A stretch of DNA of 64,000 nt from Zeugodacus cucurbitae (GCF_028554725.1 NC_071672.1:31764944-31828943), one strand, 5' to 3'; positions 23,816 through 35,121 are shown, numbered from the stretch's first letter. Notes: generated by a model not told the origin, from the sequence alone. Program-made: numbers and translations.

Positions 23816-24262
23816 TTCTTGGATTGCGGTGATGCCAGCCTTTACTCTTACGAGGACATCAACCAGCTGGGCAGAGGCTTCTTCCCAATTAAGGGTCCGG
23901 ACATTCCAGGTGCATGCCCTTAAATCATAGTCCTTTATACGTTTGCTGTGGTCGTCATCAAATGGGGGTTTCTCATCCGAGGCCTGTGTTTCTTATTCAC
24001 TGGTTATTCGTTTTTATGTGGTGGGTCCCAAGCCCTACGCACAACCGCATAAGCGGGATTCGCCTTCTCACTTTAGCTCGCTTCCAGACGGATGTCTGTT
24101 GGCTACCCAGAGGATACTTGGTCTAAGACCGGCAGTTGTGAGCTGCTTGAGCCACATGTAAAAGAATCGTTCCTGGCCACTCCCAAGTGAATGGCAGTCA
24201 GAAACTTTCCTCACTTACGTGAACTTCTACATATGACTCCAACCTCCAATCATCCTCCACTA

Positions 24263-24838
24263 CCTTATACAGTCCAAAAATCCAAATGGAGGAAATCGGA
24301 TTATAACCACGCCCATCTCCCATACAAAGTTATGTTAAAAACTACTAAAAATGCGTAAATTCAGTAAGGAAACCCATCAGAAGCCTTAAATTCCATTATA
24401 AAGATGTTACAGAAGTGCTGCACTCAAAACGGTATACAAAATTTTAAATGGGTGTGGTTCCGCCCACTTATGGGTCAAAAACCATATCTCCGAAACTACT
24501 CGACCAATGTCAATGAAATTCGGTTTATAATATCTTCCTAGCTTCCCAATGAGACGTTGTGAAAATAGTCCAAATCGGTTCAAAACCACGCCTACTTCCT
24601 ATATACCAGAACTCTGAAGTCGGTCTGAATCGTGTTCTTTACAAAATATATAGTAAGCGCTAGTGAAGATATCGGAACAGAACTTTGCAAACATAATGCA
24701 TTTAAAGAGTGGCATCGCCCTTCTAAAAATCGTCGAAGTCGGTCCATAAGTTTTTTTGAGCACATCACATGGGATGACCTCATGTAGTCACTAACAAAAA
24801 ACGTTAGAAACACCAAATTTTATCGAAAAATGTTAGGA
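24263..24838 (+). repeat. mini-me fragment beyond block A
   Basis: The middle section of the family, from ttatacagtccaaaaatcc to about 24,838, with no GTCY tract and no hairpin end. It sits directly against the RTE 5' end, and marks the locus from which the RTE 5' part of block A probably came. Confidence 0.7.
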
Positions 24839-24926
24839 AAACTCAATTAAACGCTTCAATACAGCGAACTTGCTTGTCGGTCGTCATTTTGAAAATGAAA
24901 TATCAGCAATCAAATGCCCACATGGA

Positions 24927-25190
24927 ATGTCAGCTAACGGTCAAATAGCAATCGATTTGACAATTCAAATACGCCATATGCTTTATTTCGCCCCAACTTT
25001 TTCGTGTAGGTCTGAGGTCAGCGTCCAACTGCCTTCTCCAGGAATGAGCATGTCTGCCAACGCGTCTCTGTCCAGTCGGATTCCAGTCAATAGCATTTCT
25101 TGCAATGTCGTTAGCAGGTTTGCGTAAGGTGTGTCCAATCCACACCCACTTATGCTTGAGAATTTCGAAATGCAGTGGATTTTGTTGCGT
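24927..25190 (-). pseudogene. non-LTR retrotransposon C-terminal scrap
   Basis: The minus strand reads ILKHKWVWIGHTLRKPANDI, then ARNAIDWNPTGQRRVGR, then HSWRRQLDADL and KSWGEIKHMA. This 'WIGHxLRK...WNPQGxRRxGRPxxTWRR' pattern is common at the C-terminal end of invertebrate LINE reverse transcriptases. It is a different family from the RTE copies in this window. Confidence 0.6.
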
Positions 25191-25469
25191 GCGGCTCCAT
25201 AGTGTTTGATTGGAGATTTTATTCGGTCAGTAAAAGCGTAGTATTCAGATTAGAGTTTGTCAGTTCACCGTATAATGTACTAACATGTTTTTTTTTTAGA
25301 ATTTAACTGCACGCATCTTTATTGCGCTATGGAAATAAAATGGTCAGTATTTATTTTTGCCAAATACGGAATAACGAAAAGGCGCTTCTTTGAAACTTGG
25401 TGTGAGTTACCTAAAGGCTACAGATCAAAAATGAAATTGGTATGAGAAAAGTTAACAGCTGGATTCTCT
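25191..25469. other. unrecognised interval before the Harbinger scrap
   Basis: Holds one polyT run and short frames. A stretch near 25,330-25,440 (MEIKWSVFIFAKYGITKRRFF on +) is open but not recognised. Confidence 0.3.
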
Positions 25470-25639
25470 GTTGTGTATTGTAACACAACTTCATGCTCCA
25501 ACAAGATGATTACTGCGATTACCAACCTGTTGAATTGGAGCACGATATTGACGAATCTGTACCAAGTGCACGTGCCAATGCAGGAGAATTAAGGCGACGA
25601 ACAATCTTTGATCCATTGATGAATGCAAACAATCGATAA
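25470..25639 (+). pseudogene. possible PIF/Harbinger nuclease C-terminus
   Basis: Around 25,475 the frame reads VL, a stop, then HNFMLQQDDYC, followed by an acidic spacer and ARANAGELRRRTIFDPLMN, and ends at a stop. HARBI1-like nucleases end with an (A)xxLHN helix, an acidic spacer and an RR..L tail, so the order fits. The DDE residues are absent, and the call depends on this short tail. Confidence 0.4.
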
Positions 25640-25662
25640 ATATATATGCTAATTTAAAAATC

Positions 25663-26750
25663 TTCTTCTTCTTGACTGGCGTAGACACCGCTTACGCGAT
25701 TATAGCCGAGTCCAAAACAGCGCGCCATGTATCCCTCCTTCTGGCAGTTTGGCGCCAATTGGTTATACCAAGCGAAGCCAGGTCCACCTGGTCCTTCCAT
25801 CGGAGTGGAGGTCTCCCTCTTCCTCGGCTTCCACCTGCGGGTACTGCATCGAATACTTTCAGAGCTGGAGCACTTTCATCCATTCGAACAACATGACATG
25901 GCCAGCGTAGCCGCTGTTTTTTTATTTGCTGGACTATGTCTATGTCGTCGAATAACACATACAGCTCATCGTTCCATCGTCTGCGGTATTCGCCGTTGCC
26001 AATGTTTAAGGGACCATAAATCTTCCGCAAAACCTTTCTCTTGAATACTCCTAGTGCCGTCTCATCGGATGTTGACATCGTCCACGCTTCTGCACCGTAA
26101 AGTAGGACGGGAATGATGAGGGACTTGTAGAGTTTGGTTTTTGTTCGTCGAGAGAGGACTTTACTTTTCAATTGTCTACTTAGTCCATAGTAGCACCTGT
26201 TGGCAAGAGTGATTCTGCGTTGGATTTCCTGGCTGACATTGTTATTGCTGTTAATGGTGGTTCCCAGGTAGACGAAATTATCTACAACTTCAAAATTATG
26301 ACTGTCAACAGTGACGTGAGAGCCAAGACTCGAATGCGCTTACTGTTTGTTTGATGACAGGAGATATTTCGTCTTGTCCTTGTTCACCACCAGACCCATA
26401 CGCTTCGCTTCCTTATCCATTCTGGAAAAAGCAGAACTAACGGCGCGGGTGTTGTTTCCAATGGGAAGATGGAGTCATATGTAGAAGTTCACGTAAGTGA
26501 GGAAAGTTTCTGACTGTCATTCACTTGGGAGTGGCCAGGAACGATTCTTTTACAAGTGGCTCAAGCAGCTCACGACTTCCGGCCTTAGACCAAGTATCCT
26601 CTGGGTCGCCAACAGACATCCGTTTGGAGGCGAGCTAAAGTGAGAAGGCGAAACCCGCTTATGCGGTTGTGCGTAGGGTTTGGGACCCACCACATAAAAA
26701 CACCCCCCAATGAAAAGAACAAAACAGCCTCGGATGAGAGACCCCAATTT
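25663..26750 (-). mobile_element. 5'-inverted RTE insertion (twin-priming product)
   Basis: 25,663-26,463 is the RTE 3' part on the minus strand, starting with the AAG tail. 26,464-26,750 is the RTE 5' region on the plus strand, matching the reverse complement of 23,990-24,255. The whole is flanked by taatttaaaaatc at 25,650-25,662 and 26,751-26,763. One 13-bp target duplication around both parts indicates a single integration with an internal inversion. Confidence 0.85.
25692..26171 (-). pseudogene. RTE RT C-terminal region in the inverted insertion
   Basis: 159 codons from MKSKVLSRRTKTKLYKSL to the end, including RLRWPCHVVRMDE, where block B has RLRWLGHVVRM. It covers only the part after the thumb, and two residues are lost before DLASLGITNW. 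Not functional. Confidence 0.8.
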
Positions 26751-26763
26751 TAATTTAAAAATC

Positions 26764-26972
26764 AGTTGCTTATAAATTATTATTTTTAATTAAATTAAAT
26801 TTCTTTACATATTAAAAAAACGTAACAGAAATTATTTGACTAGAAAAAAAAACTGGTTAATACTGATAAAGTAATATTAAGGTGGACGATTTTCACTGAG
26901 TCACTCTAAGTATATGAAAGATAAGAAGAAATTTATTAAGAAGAAAGTGTCGAAATGGAAGAAATCTTATAT
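26764..26972. other. unique sequence before block B
   Basis: AT-rich, with no recognised element. It is the left flank of block B and has no counterpart next to block A. Confidence 0.4.
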
Positions 26973-27213
26973 GGGGATACAAATTATTAAGCTATTTAAG
27001 CTTTTCAATCTATCGTGTTCCGATCTGACTTGTTCCATTTCTTTCTCTAAACGACAAAAGTTTACTGAGAGTTAAATAAAGATATAGAAGCAGGTGAAGT
27101 ATTTACATCGTTAATTGAAGTAATAGAGTTTGGCTGAAATTGTCGAGTCGATAATAAATCAAAGAATACACATTGGATCTAAAGAATTTATACTCTCGCG
27201 ACAAAGATGCTAA

Positions 27214-27512
27214 CTGCCTTCCCTAAATAAAAGCGTTGGCGGAACGATTTTTATCGCTCAGCGTTAACGTCGATGCGCCATCCCTAAATAAAAGCGGCAA
27301 CTTTACGTCAAATATCAAAGTGTTTACTTGAATTGTTGTTGTGAAATTTTATTGTACTGAGAAACTTCGTTTTTCAGCCAATTTTTCTTCGGAACGCTCT
27401 GTCAAAATAGAAAATTTCCGTCGCGTTATTTCGGTATGCGCCATACAAATTGTATGGGCATGGAAATTTTTGACAGTCATTTGCCGCTGACGTTTTTATT
27501 TAAGGAAGGCAG
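27214..27512. mobile_element. Harbinger-type MITE with TAA target duplication (copy B)
   Basis: Same insertion as in block A, also flanked by TAA (27,211-27,213 and 27,513-27,515). It predates the A/B duplication. Confidence 0.8.
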
Positions 27513-28322
27513 TAAGAGAGTATTATAGTTTTATTCATTTAAAGTTGTTTTTAACTCATAAAACTAAACTATATATAGGGTTATATATAATATATCAAAA
27601 TGATCAGGATGACGAGAACAGTTGAAATCCGGATGTCTGTCCGTCCGTCCGTGTAACGGATAACTTGAATAAAATTTAAGATATCTTGACGAACATGGTG
27701 CACATGTTCCTTGTGAAAACCCAAAACCTATAAAGTCAAAAATAAGGTTATAAAAGTAAAATTTCGGTATAAAGGGTCGCACTTGGAAGAGGCATATCTG
27801 GATGACATTTTTTTTAAGTGGTCGTGGCTCTTTATAAACCAAACATTCAGCAGTCGTTTCCCTTACGTATCCCATTACACGCCATTAAATTTGATAAATC
27901 GGATAAGAACCACGCCCACCTCCCATACAAAGGTTATGTTGAGAATTACTAAAAGTCGGTTAACTCGCTAACGGAAAACACCAGAAACACTAAATTTTAT
28001 GGAAGAAATGGAAAGATACAGCTGCACTCAGATTTTTTTTTAATAAATTGAAAATGGGAGTAGGCTGCATTTTGCATTTCATTTTCAAGTCGATTAAAAT
28101 TCAATCAAAAATTAATGCAGATTTTTATTTTGTATGGTAAATCGATCTTAACCATCGATTAAAATCGAGCAGATACCGGTTAATTTATCAAATAGCTGCT
28201 TTAAGAAAAGGCTATTAGGAAGTAAGTTAAATTTTTAGTTTAAAATGCTACATAAAAGGACCTGGGATATTTTTCTCCTTGGCACTCTGTAGAGTATACA
28301 TATGCTTTATCAGTTAAATTCT

Positions 28323-28538
28323 TCAATAATGAACCAATTCAGCAATTTCACCACTAAGGAATATTTCCTTTTTGTCACAGCAACTCATATTTTTCGAAAG
28401 GTTTACTTTATTTTGTAACGTAATCGAGACGGTGGATACTTTTAAAATAATTTTTTTATACAATTCCGAATACTTGGTGCTGGTCCAATAATTTAAAGCT
28501 TTTCTATCAAATTTAATATTTTTATTCTCTCGAAACAT
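28323..28538 (-). pseudogene. hAT transposase C-terminal scrap (block B)
   Basis: Identical in translation to the block A scrap. Confidence 0.5.
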
Positions 28539-29423
28539 GTTGCACAGAGTATTATAGTTTTGTTCACATAACGGTTGTTTGTGTCACCAAGAAATAAAAG
28601 AGATAAATATGGGGTTATATATATGTACACAGTAGCAGACAGTGAAATCCGGACAACCATTTTATTTGTATTGAACGGGCGATTGTGACCGAACAGTGTA
28701 TTTTACTGCCGAAAGGCTTATTCTTTCACATAAATACGTGTTCGGTACACGTTTTAAAGCAACTTTCAGTTTATTTTTTAAGCGTTTAATAATTTATTTT
28801 GTGCTTGTGCTTCGCTAAAAATTAAATATGGCGAATTTCAAAAAAAATGTCCGAAATGCAAAAAAGTAATATTTTGATTTTGGAAAAATAAAAACTGACA
28901 ATTCGTGAAATAAGTGATTGAGTTGGCTTCAGCAAGTCCTCCGTCGGAGAATTCCTTAAAAAAATCGATAGAACCAGGTCTCTTAAGAAAAAAAAAAGAA
29001 AAAAGATGAAGACAAATTCAAAGGAAAATCGAGTGATGGGACGTATTTGTTTGAGGAATCGCTTCAAAACTGCTGAGGATGTTAAAGTGAAGTTATTTCA
29101 AGATTTCGGTACAAGAACCGATCGTTGAAGGCTTCAAGATGTTGATTTGAACGCTCTTCGGTCCGCCAAAAACGACTTTGGACCTCAAAAATGCATCAAA
29201 ACCGTATACGATGGGCAAAAGATCATGAAAATTGGAGTCATTTTCATTGGCGAAATGTTATCTTCTCGGATGAATCAAAATTTAACCCTTCTAGTAGCGA
29301 CGGCATGTCGTACGTAAGGCGGAGAACTTGTGACTGGTACAAGGACAAATGTCTCCAATGAATCGTTAAGCAGGGAGGCAGCCGAATGGTCTTCTTCTTC
29401 TTCTTAACTGGCGTAGAAACCGC

Positions 29424-30878
29424 TTACGCGGTTATAGCCGAGTCCACAACAGTGCGCCACGCATCTCTCCTTTTGGCGGTTTGGCGCCAATTGGTAATAC
29501 CAAGTGAAGACAGGTCTTTCTCCACCTGGTCCTTCCACCGGAGTGGAGGTCTCCCTCTTCCTCGGCTTCCACCAGCGGGTACTGCATCGACAACTTTCAG
29601 AGCTGGGGCACTTTCATCCATTCGAACAACATGACCCAGCCAGCGTAGCCGCTGTCTTTTTATTCGCTGGACTATGTCTATGTCGTCGAACAACACATAC
29701 AGCTCATCATTCCATCTTCTGCGGTATTCGCCGTTGCCAATGTTTAAGGGACCGTAAATCTTCCGCAAAACCTTTCTCTCGAAAACTCCTAGTGCCGTCT
29801 CATCGGATGTTGACACCGTCCACGCTTCTGCACCATAAAGTAGGACGGGAATGATGAGGGACTTGTAGAGTCTAGTTTTTGTTCGTCGAGAGAGGACTTT
29901 ACTTTTCAATTGCCTACTCAGTCCATAGTAGCACCTGTTGGCAAGAGTGATTCTGCGTTGGATTTCAAGGCTGACATTATTATCGGTGTTAATGTTGGTT
30001 CCTAGGTATACGAAATTATCTACAACTTCAAAGTTATGACTGTCAACAGTGACGTGGGAGCTAAGACGCGAATGCGCTGACTGTTTGTTTGATGACAGGA
30101 GATATTTCGTCTTGTCCTCGTTCACCACCAGACCCATTCGCTTCGCTTCCTTATCCAGGCGGGAAAAAGCAGAACTAACGGCGCGGGTGTTGTTTCCAAT
30201 GATACCGATATCATCGGCGTACGCCAGTAGCTGTACACTCTTGTAGAAGATTGTACCTTCTCTATTAAGCTCTGCAGCTCTTATAATTTTCTCCAGCATC
30301 AAGTTAAAGAAGTCGCACGATAGCGAGTCACCTTGTCTGAAACCTCGTTTGGTATCGAACGGCTCGGAGAGGTCCTTCCCGATCCTGACGGAGCTTTCGG
30401 TGTTGCTCAACGTCAACTTACACTGCCGTATTAGTTTTGCGGGTATACCAAATTCAGACATCGCGGCATAAAGGCAGCTCCTTTTCGTGCTGTCGAAAGC
30501 AGCTTTAAAGTCGACAACTAGATGGTGTGTGTCGATCCTTTTTTCACGGGTCTTCTCCAAGATTTGGCGCATGGTGAATATCTGGTCTGTTGTTGATTTT
30601 CCAGGTCTAAAGCCACACTGATAAGGTCCAATCAGTTTGTTGACGGTGGGCTTTAGTCTTTCACACAGTACGCTCGATAGAACCTTATAAGCGATGTTAA
30701 GGAGGCTTATCCCACGATAGTTGGCGCAGATTGTGGGGTCTCCCTTTTTGTGGATTGGGCAGAGTACACTGAGATTCCAATCGTCGGGCATGCTTTCTTC
30801 CGACCATATTTCGCAAAGAAGCTGATGCATGCACCTTATCAGCTCTTCGCCGCCGTATTTGAATAGCTCGGCCGGCAA
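29424..30878 (-). pseudogene. RTE reverse transcriptase half (block B)
   Basis: 484 codons, with the same domain order as in block A and the six residues that A has lost (around IPAKLIRQC) still present. YADD is in the QLLAYADDIGIIG box. The frame is out of register with the endonuclease half. Confidence 0.85.
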
Positions 30879-32389
30879 TCCATTGGCCCCGCCGCCTTGT
30901 TGTTCTTCAAGCGGGTAATTGCTATTCTAATTTCTTCACGGTCGGGCAATGGAACATCTGTTCCATCGTCGTCGATTGGGGAATCGGGTTCGCCATCTCC
31001 TGGTGTTGTACTTTCACTGACATTCAGCAGGGTGGAGAAGTGTTCCCTCCACAAACACAGTATACTCTGGTCATCAACCACTAGATCACCGCTGGGGGTC
31101 CTACAGGAGTGTGCTCCGGTCTTGAAACCTTCAGTTAGTCGCCGGATCTTTTCGTAAAATTTTCGAGCATTACCCCTGTCGGCCAGCTTGTCAAGCTCTT
31201 CATACTCACGCATTTCTGCCTCTTTCTTTCTTTTTCTGCAAATGCGTCTCGCTTCCCTCTTCAGCTCTCGGTATCTTTCCCATCCCGCTCGTGTTGCGGT
31301 CGATCGCAACATTGCGAGGTAGGCAGTCTGTTTTCTCTCCACTGCGAGACGACAATCCTCATCATACCAGCTGTTTTTTTGGCTTTTCCGAAAACCAATG
31401 GTTTCGGTTGCAGCTGTACGTAAGGAGTTTAATATGCCGTCCCACAGCTCCCTTATACCGAGATGCTGATGAGTGCTCTCAGAGAGCAGGAGTGCAAGTC
31501 GAGTAGAAAATCGTTCGGCTGTCGGTTGTGATTGCAGCTTCTCGATGTCGAACCTTCCTTGTGTTTGTTGACGTGTGCGCTTTTCTACACAGAGGCGGGT
31601 GCGTATCTTAGCTGCTACAAGATAGTGGTCCGAGTCGATGTTGGGACCACGAAGCGTACGCACATCAAAAACACTGGAGACATGTCGTCCATCTATCACA
31701 ACATGATCGATCTGGTTGCGAGTGATTCGATCCGGGGACAGCCAAGTAGCTTGATGGATTTTCTTATGCTGGAATCTAGTACTACAGATGACCATATTTC
31801 GGGCCCCGGCGAAGTCGATCAGCCTCAGACCGTTTGGTGATGTTTCGTCATGGAGACTGAATTTTCCGACTGTTGTGCCAAAGACACCTTCTTTACCCAC
31901 ACTAGCGTTGAAATCGCCAAGCACGATTTTGACATCGTGGCGGGGGCAGCGCTCATAGGTACGTTCTAGGCGCTCATAGAAGGTATCTTTGATCACTTCG
32001 TCCTTCTCTTCCGTCGGGGCGTGGGCGCAAATCAGCGATATGTTGAAGAACCTCGCTTTGATGCGGATTGTGGCTAGACGTTCATCCACCGGAGTGAATG
32101 CCAGGACTCGACGACGGAGTCTCTCTCCCACCTCCTTTATATGGCCGCTGTAATAGATGTCACAAGGACCCACCTTCTTCCGTCCTTGTCCCGTCCATCG
32201 CATTTCTTGGATTGCGGTGATGTCAGCCTTTACTCTTACGAGGACATCAACCAGCTGGGCAGAGGCACCTTCCCAATTAAGGGTCCGGACATTCCAGGTG
32301 CATGCCCTTAAATCATAGTCCTTTATACGTTTGCCGTGGTCGTCATCAAAAGGGGGGTTTCTCATCCGAGGCCTGTGTTTCTTATTCAC
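30839..32389 (-). pseudogene. RTE endonuclease half (block B)
   Basis: 516 codons. It starts further upstream than in A (RDPF-like RMRNPPFDDDHGKRIKDYDL, then RACTWNVRTLN, the usual N-terminal strand of this endonuclease). Eight residues present in A around FGVGFVV are missing here, and GDFNASVG replaces GDFNARVG. It shares with A the frame break after KNNKAAG near 30,890. Confidence 0.8.
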
Positions 32390-33292
32390 TGGTTATTCGT
32401 TTTTATGTGGTGGGTCCCAAGCCCTACGCATAACCGCATAAGCGGCCGAATGGTCTGGGGATGTTTTTTTTAGCATAGCCTTCCACAACTAGTCCTAATA
32501 GATGGAACCGTCATCGGGTTTAAGTACCAAGAGATACTTGAGACGAATTTTATACCCTCAATAGAGTACCATTTTTCATAAGCGGATGTCCTTATTTTTC
32601 AGGATGACTCTGCGCCATGCCAGAGTGCCAAAATTGTAAATATGAATTTTTTTGGTACATCTAGAGGTTATTGCTATAATTTAAATTACAAATTTTATAA
32701 TTGTCCTTTCATTTTTCTTTCATGTGAAGAATTATTTATCAAAAATCGGGGTTTCGACTTCATAGTGTTCAGGTAATAGTCCGGATTTCAATCAACTTGA
32801 GAACTTTTGGTTTATAATGAAGACTCAGATATCACAGAAGAGACCAAAAACTTTAGCAAAATTGCATAGAATTCTCTAAAATGTGTGGTATAACGGTATC
32901 GCAGCAGGAACATTACAAAATCTGATAAATTCAAAGGAAGAGCGGATAAAATCCGTTATAGAAAACAAAGGAGGTTCAACAAAATACTAATTATAATGTT
33001 TTTATATCAATTAATGTTACCTTTAAATAATACTAAAAAAATATTTCTTTAGTGTAAAGAACAAAAAAGATATCACTGTTTATATTGTTAGCTACCAAAA
33101 TGATAAAATATCTAAAATGAATTAAAATAAATGGAAGAATAAGTGCAATCAACAACACTGACTTTGTTTACACTTAATACTCAATTATTCTACATATATT
33201 ATTGTTTTAAAGTAAAAAGTTTAAACATTTGACTAAAATAATATGAAATAACTATGATTTTTTAGTTGTCTGGCTTTCACTGTCCGCTACTG

Positions 33293-33697
33293 TATATATA
33301 AATGATAAAGGATGACGAGTGGAGTTGAAATCCGGATGTTTGTTCGTCTGTCAGTGCAAGCGATAACTTGAGTACAAATTAAGATATCTTAATGAAACTT
33401 GGAACACATATTCCTTGGCACCCTGAGGAGGTTGCTTTTGAAGAAGGGCAAAATCGGTTCACTGCCACGCCCACAAAATGGCGAAAACCGAAAACCTATA
33501 CAGTGTCATAACTAAGCCATAAATAAAGTTATGAATATAAAATTTAGAACATAGGATCGCATTTGGGAGGGCCACATTTGGATGTAATTTCTATTTACAG
33601 TGGGCGTGACCCCGCCCCTAAATAGATTATTTGTATATAACTCGCTAATTCTATATAAACCGAACTTTCTGAACTCGTTTCTTTTAGCCATTTCCTT
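33293..33697 (+). repeat. mini-me continuation after the Tc1-like element
   Basis: Resumes at the TA tract and runs through the core (gatgacgagtggagttgaaa), a short GTTCGTCTGTC tract and the body, until the RTE fragment at 33,698. Together with 28,520-28,629 and 34,357-35,121 this is one interrupted mini-me copy. Confidence 0.8.
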
Positions 33698-34356
33698 ATG
33701 TATGTATGTATGTGATTGGCGTTGCAACCGTTTAGCCGGTTATAGCTGAATCGACGATAGTGCGCCACCTCTCTCTCTCCTTCCCGTTTCGCGCCAGTTG
33801 GAGATCCCAAGTGTAACCAGGTCGCTCTCCACCTGGTCCCTCCAACGGAGTGGAGGCCTTCCCCTTCCTCGGCTTCCTCCGGCGGGTACTGCATCGAACA
33901 CTTTCAGGGCTGGAGCGTTTTCGTCCATTCGGACAACATGACCTAGCCAGCGTAGCCGCTGTCTTTTTATTCGCTGAACTATATCAATGTTGTCGTATAA
34001 CTCGTACAGCTCATCGTTCCATCGTCTGCGGTATTCGCCGTTGCCAATATTCTGAGGACCATAAATCTTGCGCAAAATTTTCCTCTCGAAAACTCCTAGT
34101 GTCGTCTCATCTGATGTTGACATCGCCCAAGCTTCTGCACCGTAAAGCAGGACGGGAATAATAAGCGACTTGTAGAGCTTGATTTTGGTTCGTCGAGAGA
34201 GGACTTTACTGTTCAATTGTTTACTCAGTCCAAAGTAGCACCTGTTGGCAAGAGTTATTCTGCGCAGGATTTCGAGGCTGACATTGTTCGTGTTGTTGAT
34301 GCTGGTTCCCAAGTATACGAAATTATCTACGACCTCGAAGTTATGACTGTCAACAG
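33698..34356 (-). mobile_element. RTE-like LINE 3' fragment with TGTA-repeat tail
   Basis: A truncated insertion within the mini-me copy at the sequence ccatttcctta/agtccaaaaatg. On the plus strand it begins with a tgtatgtatgtatgtg tail instead of AAG, so it belongs to a different RTE subfamily from the A/B copies. A 221-codon frame (33,740-34,405) covers the RT C-terminus from the SHNFEVVDNFVYLGTSI region to RGRPPLRWRDQVESDL. The catalytic box is not included. Confidence 0.8.
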
Positions 34357-35121
34357 TCCAAAAATGAAAGAAATCGGATAATAACCACGCCCACCTCCCA
34401 TACAAAGGTTATGTTGAAAATTACTAAAAGTGCGTTAACTCACTAACGAAAAACGTCTGAAACACTAAATTTTACAGAAGAAATATCAGAAAGAAGCTAC
34501 AGTGAGATTTTTTTACAAAATGGAAAATGGGCGCGGCGTCGCCCACTTATGGGTCAAAAACCATATCTCAAGAACTACTCGACCGATTTCAATGAAATTC
34601 GGTATATAACACTTTCTTGACACCCTGATGACACGGGTAGAATATGGGCGAAATCGGTTCACAACCACGCCTACCTCCCATATAACTCAATTTTAAATTC
34701 TTCTGATTCGTTCACTTTATAATATATACTATATATTTCAGCTGTGACATCACTTGTGGAGAAATTGTCAACATCGGACTATGACTTTTCAAAGCCCCTG
34801 ATATCGAACATGAAGAATTCAGTTCCTAAGGGTAATTTTTCACCGAAAATATATTTAAATCTCTCAGATATTTTAAAGTAATTCGTTCCCTCTGAATTTT
34901 TTTCTTATAACACTTTGCCTCTGTGCCACAAAATGGTTAAAATCGGGTTATAACTTCCCCCAGATCCCATATACCTAATTATAGGTAATATAAAATTAAG
35001 TGAGCGTATAGTCTTCGATATATTTTATCTTGGTGATGAAAACGAGTGAAATCGGTTCAGAAATTACCTCAGTCTCCATATACTATTTATGATGATTTTC
35101 GTTATTCTATTGAACTTTATG
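34357..35121 (+). repeat. mini-me distal part up to block C
   Basis: Continues the interrupted copy from agtccaaaaatgaaagaaatc to ttatgccgaata, where it changes abruptly into the core of another mini-me (block C). The same subfamily sequence recurs at 45,815-46,198 and, inverted, at 8,540-8,760. Confidence 0.75.

Larger units (their letters stand above)
18581..24055. repeat. duplicated block A (about 5.5 kb)
   Basis: Nearly identical to block B at 26,973-32,443, shifted by 8,392-8,412 bases. Only scattered substitutions and small indels are visible, including an 18-bp loss in A near 22,028 and a 24-bp loss in B near 32,131. Contents in order: a mini-me copy with a MITE, a hAT scrap, the start of a second mini-me, the 5' half of a Tc1-like element, and an RTE insertion. 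The similarity ends inside the RTE 5' region. Confidence 0.9.
20999..24262 (-). mobile_element. RTE-like LINE (block A)
   Basis: A minus-strand non-LTR element of about 3.26 kb. Its 3' end is an AAG repeat (reads cttcttcttctt on +) next to the target sequence gccgaatggtct (20,987-20,998). Its 5' end runs further than the block B copy, to about 24,262, and joins a mini-me fragment with no second target duplication. This copy's 5' part is therefore probably from a different insertion, joined by recombination. Confidence 0.85.
26973..32443. repeat. duplicated block B
   Basis: Second copy of block A. Here the repeat organisation is complete: the Tc1-like element continues on the far side of the RTE insertion, which has target duplications at both ends. 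B is therefore closer to the original arrangement than A. Its mini-me copy (27,186-28,070), mini-me start (28,520-28,629) and hAT scrap (28,323-28,538) match those described in A. Confidence 0.9.
29403..32444 (-). mobile_element. RTE-like LINE with 12-bp target duplication (block B)
   Basis: 3,042 bp, 5'-truncated, with an AAG-repeat 3' tail. gccgaatggtct flanks it at 29,391-29,402 and 32,445-32,456. Block C holds the same target once (45,224-45,235), which is a true empty site. Confidence 0.9.
28630..33292 (+). mobile_element. Tc1-like element with both ends, split by an RTE
   Basis: The 5' end cagtagcagacagtg (28,630) and the 3' end cactgtccgctactg (33,278-33,292) are inverted repeats of roughly 30 bp. 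TA follows the 3' end; the 5' flank now reads CA in B but TA in block C. Without the 3.04-kb RTE and one target copy, the element is about 1.6 kb, the usual Tc1 size. It sits in the TA tract of a mini-me copy. The transposase is broken by several frame changes; the C-terminal catalytic region reads FQDDSAPCQSAKIV near 32,600, and TLAKLHRIL...VWYNGIAAGTLQNLI follows in another frame. Confidence 0.85.
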
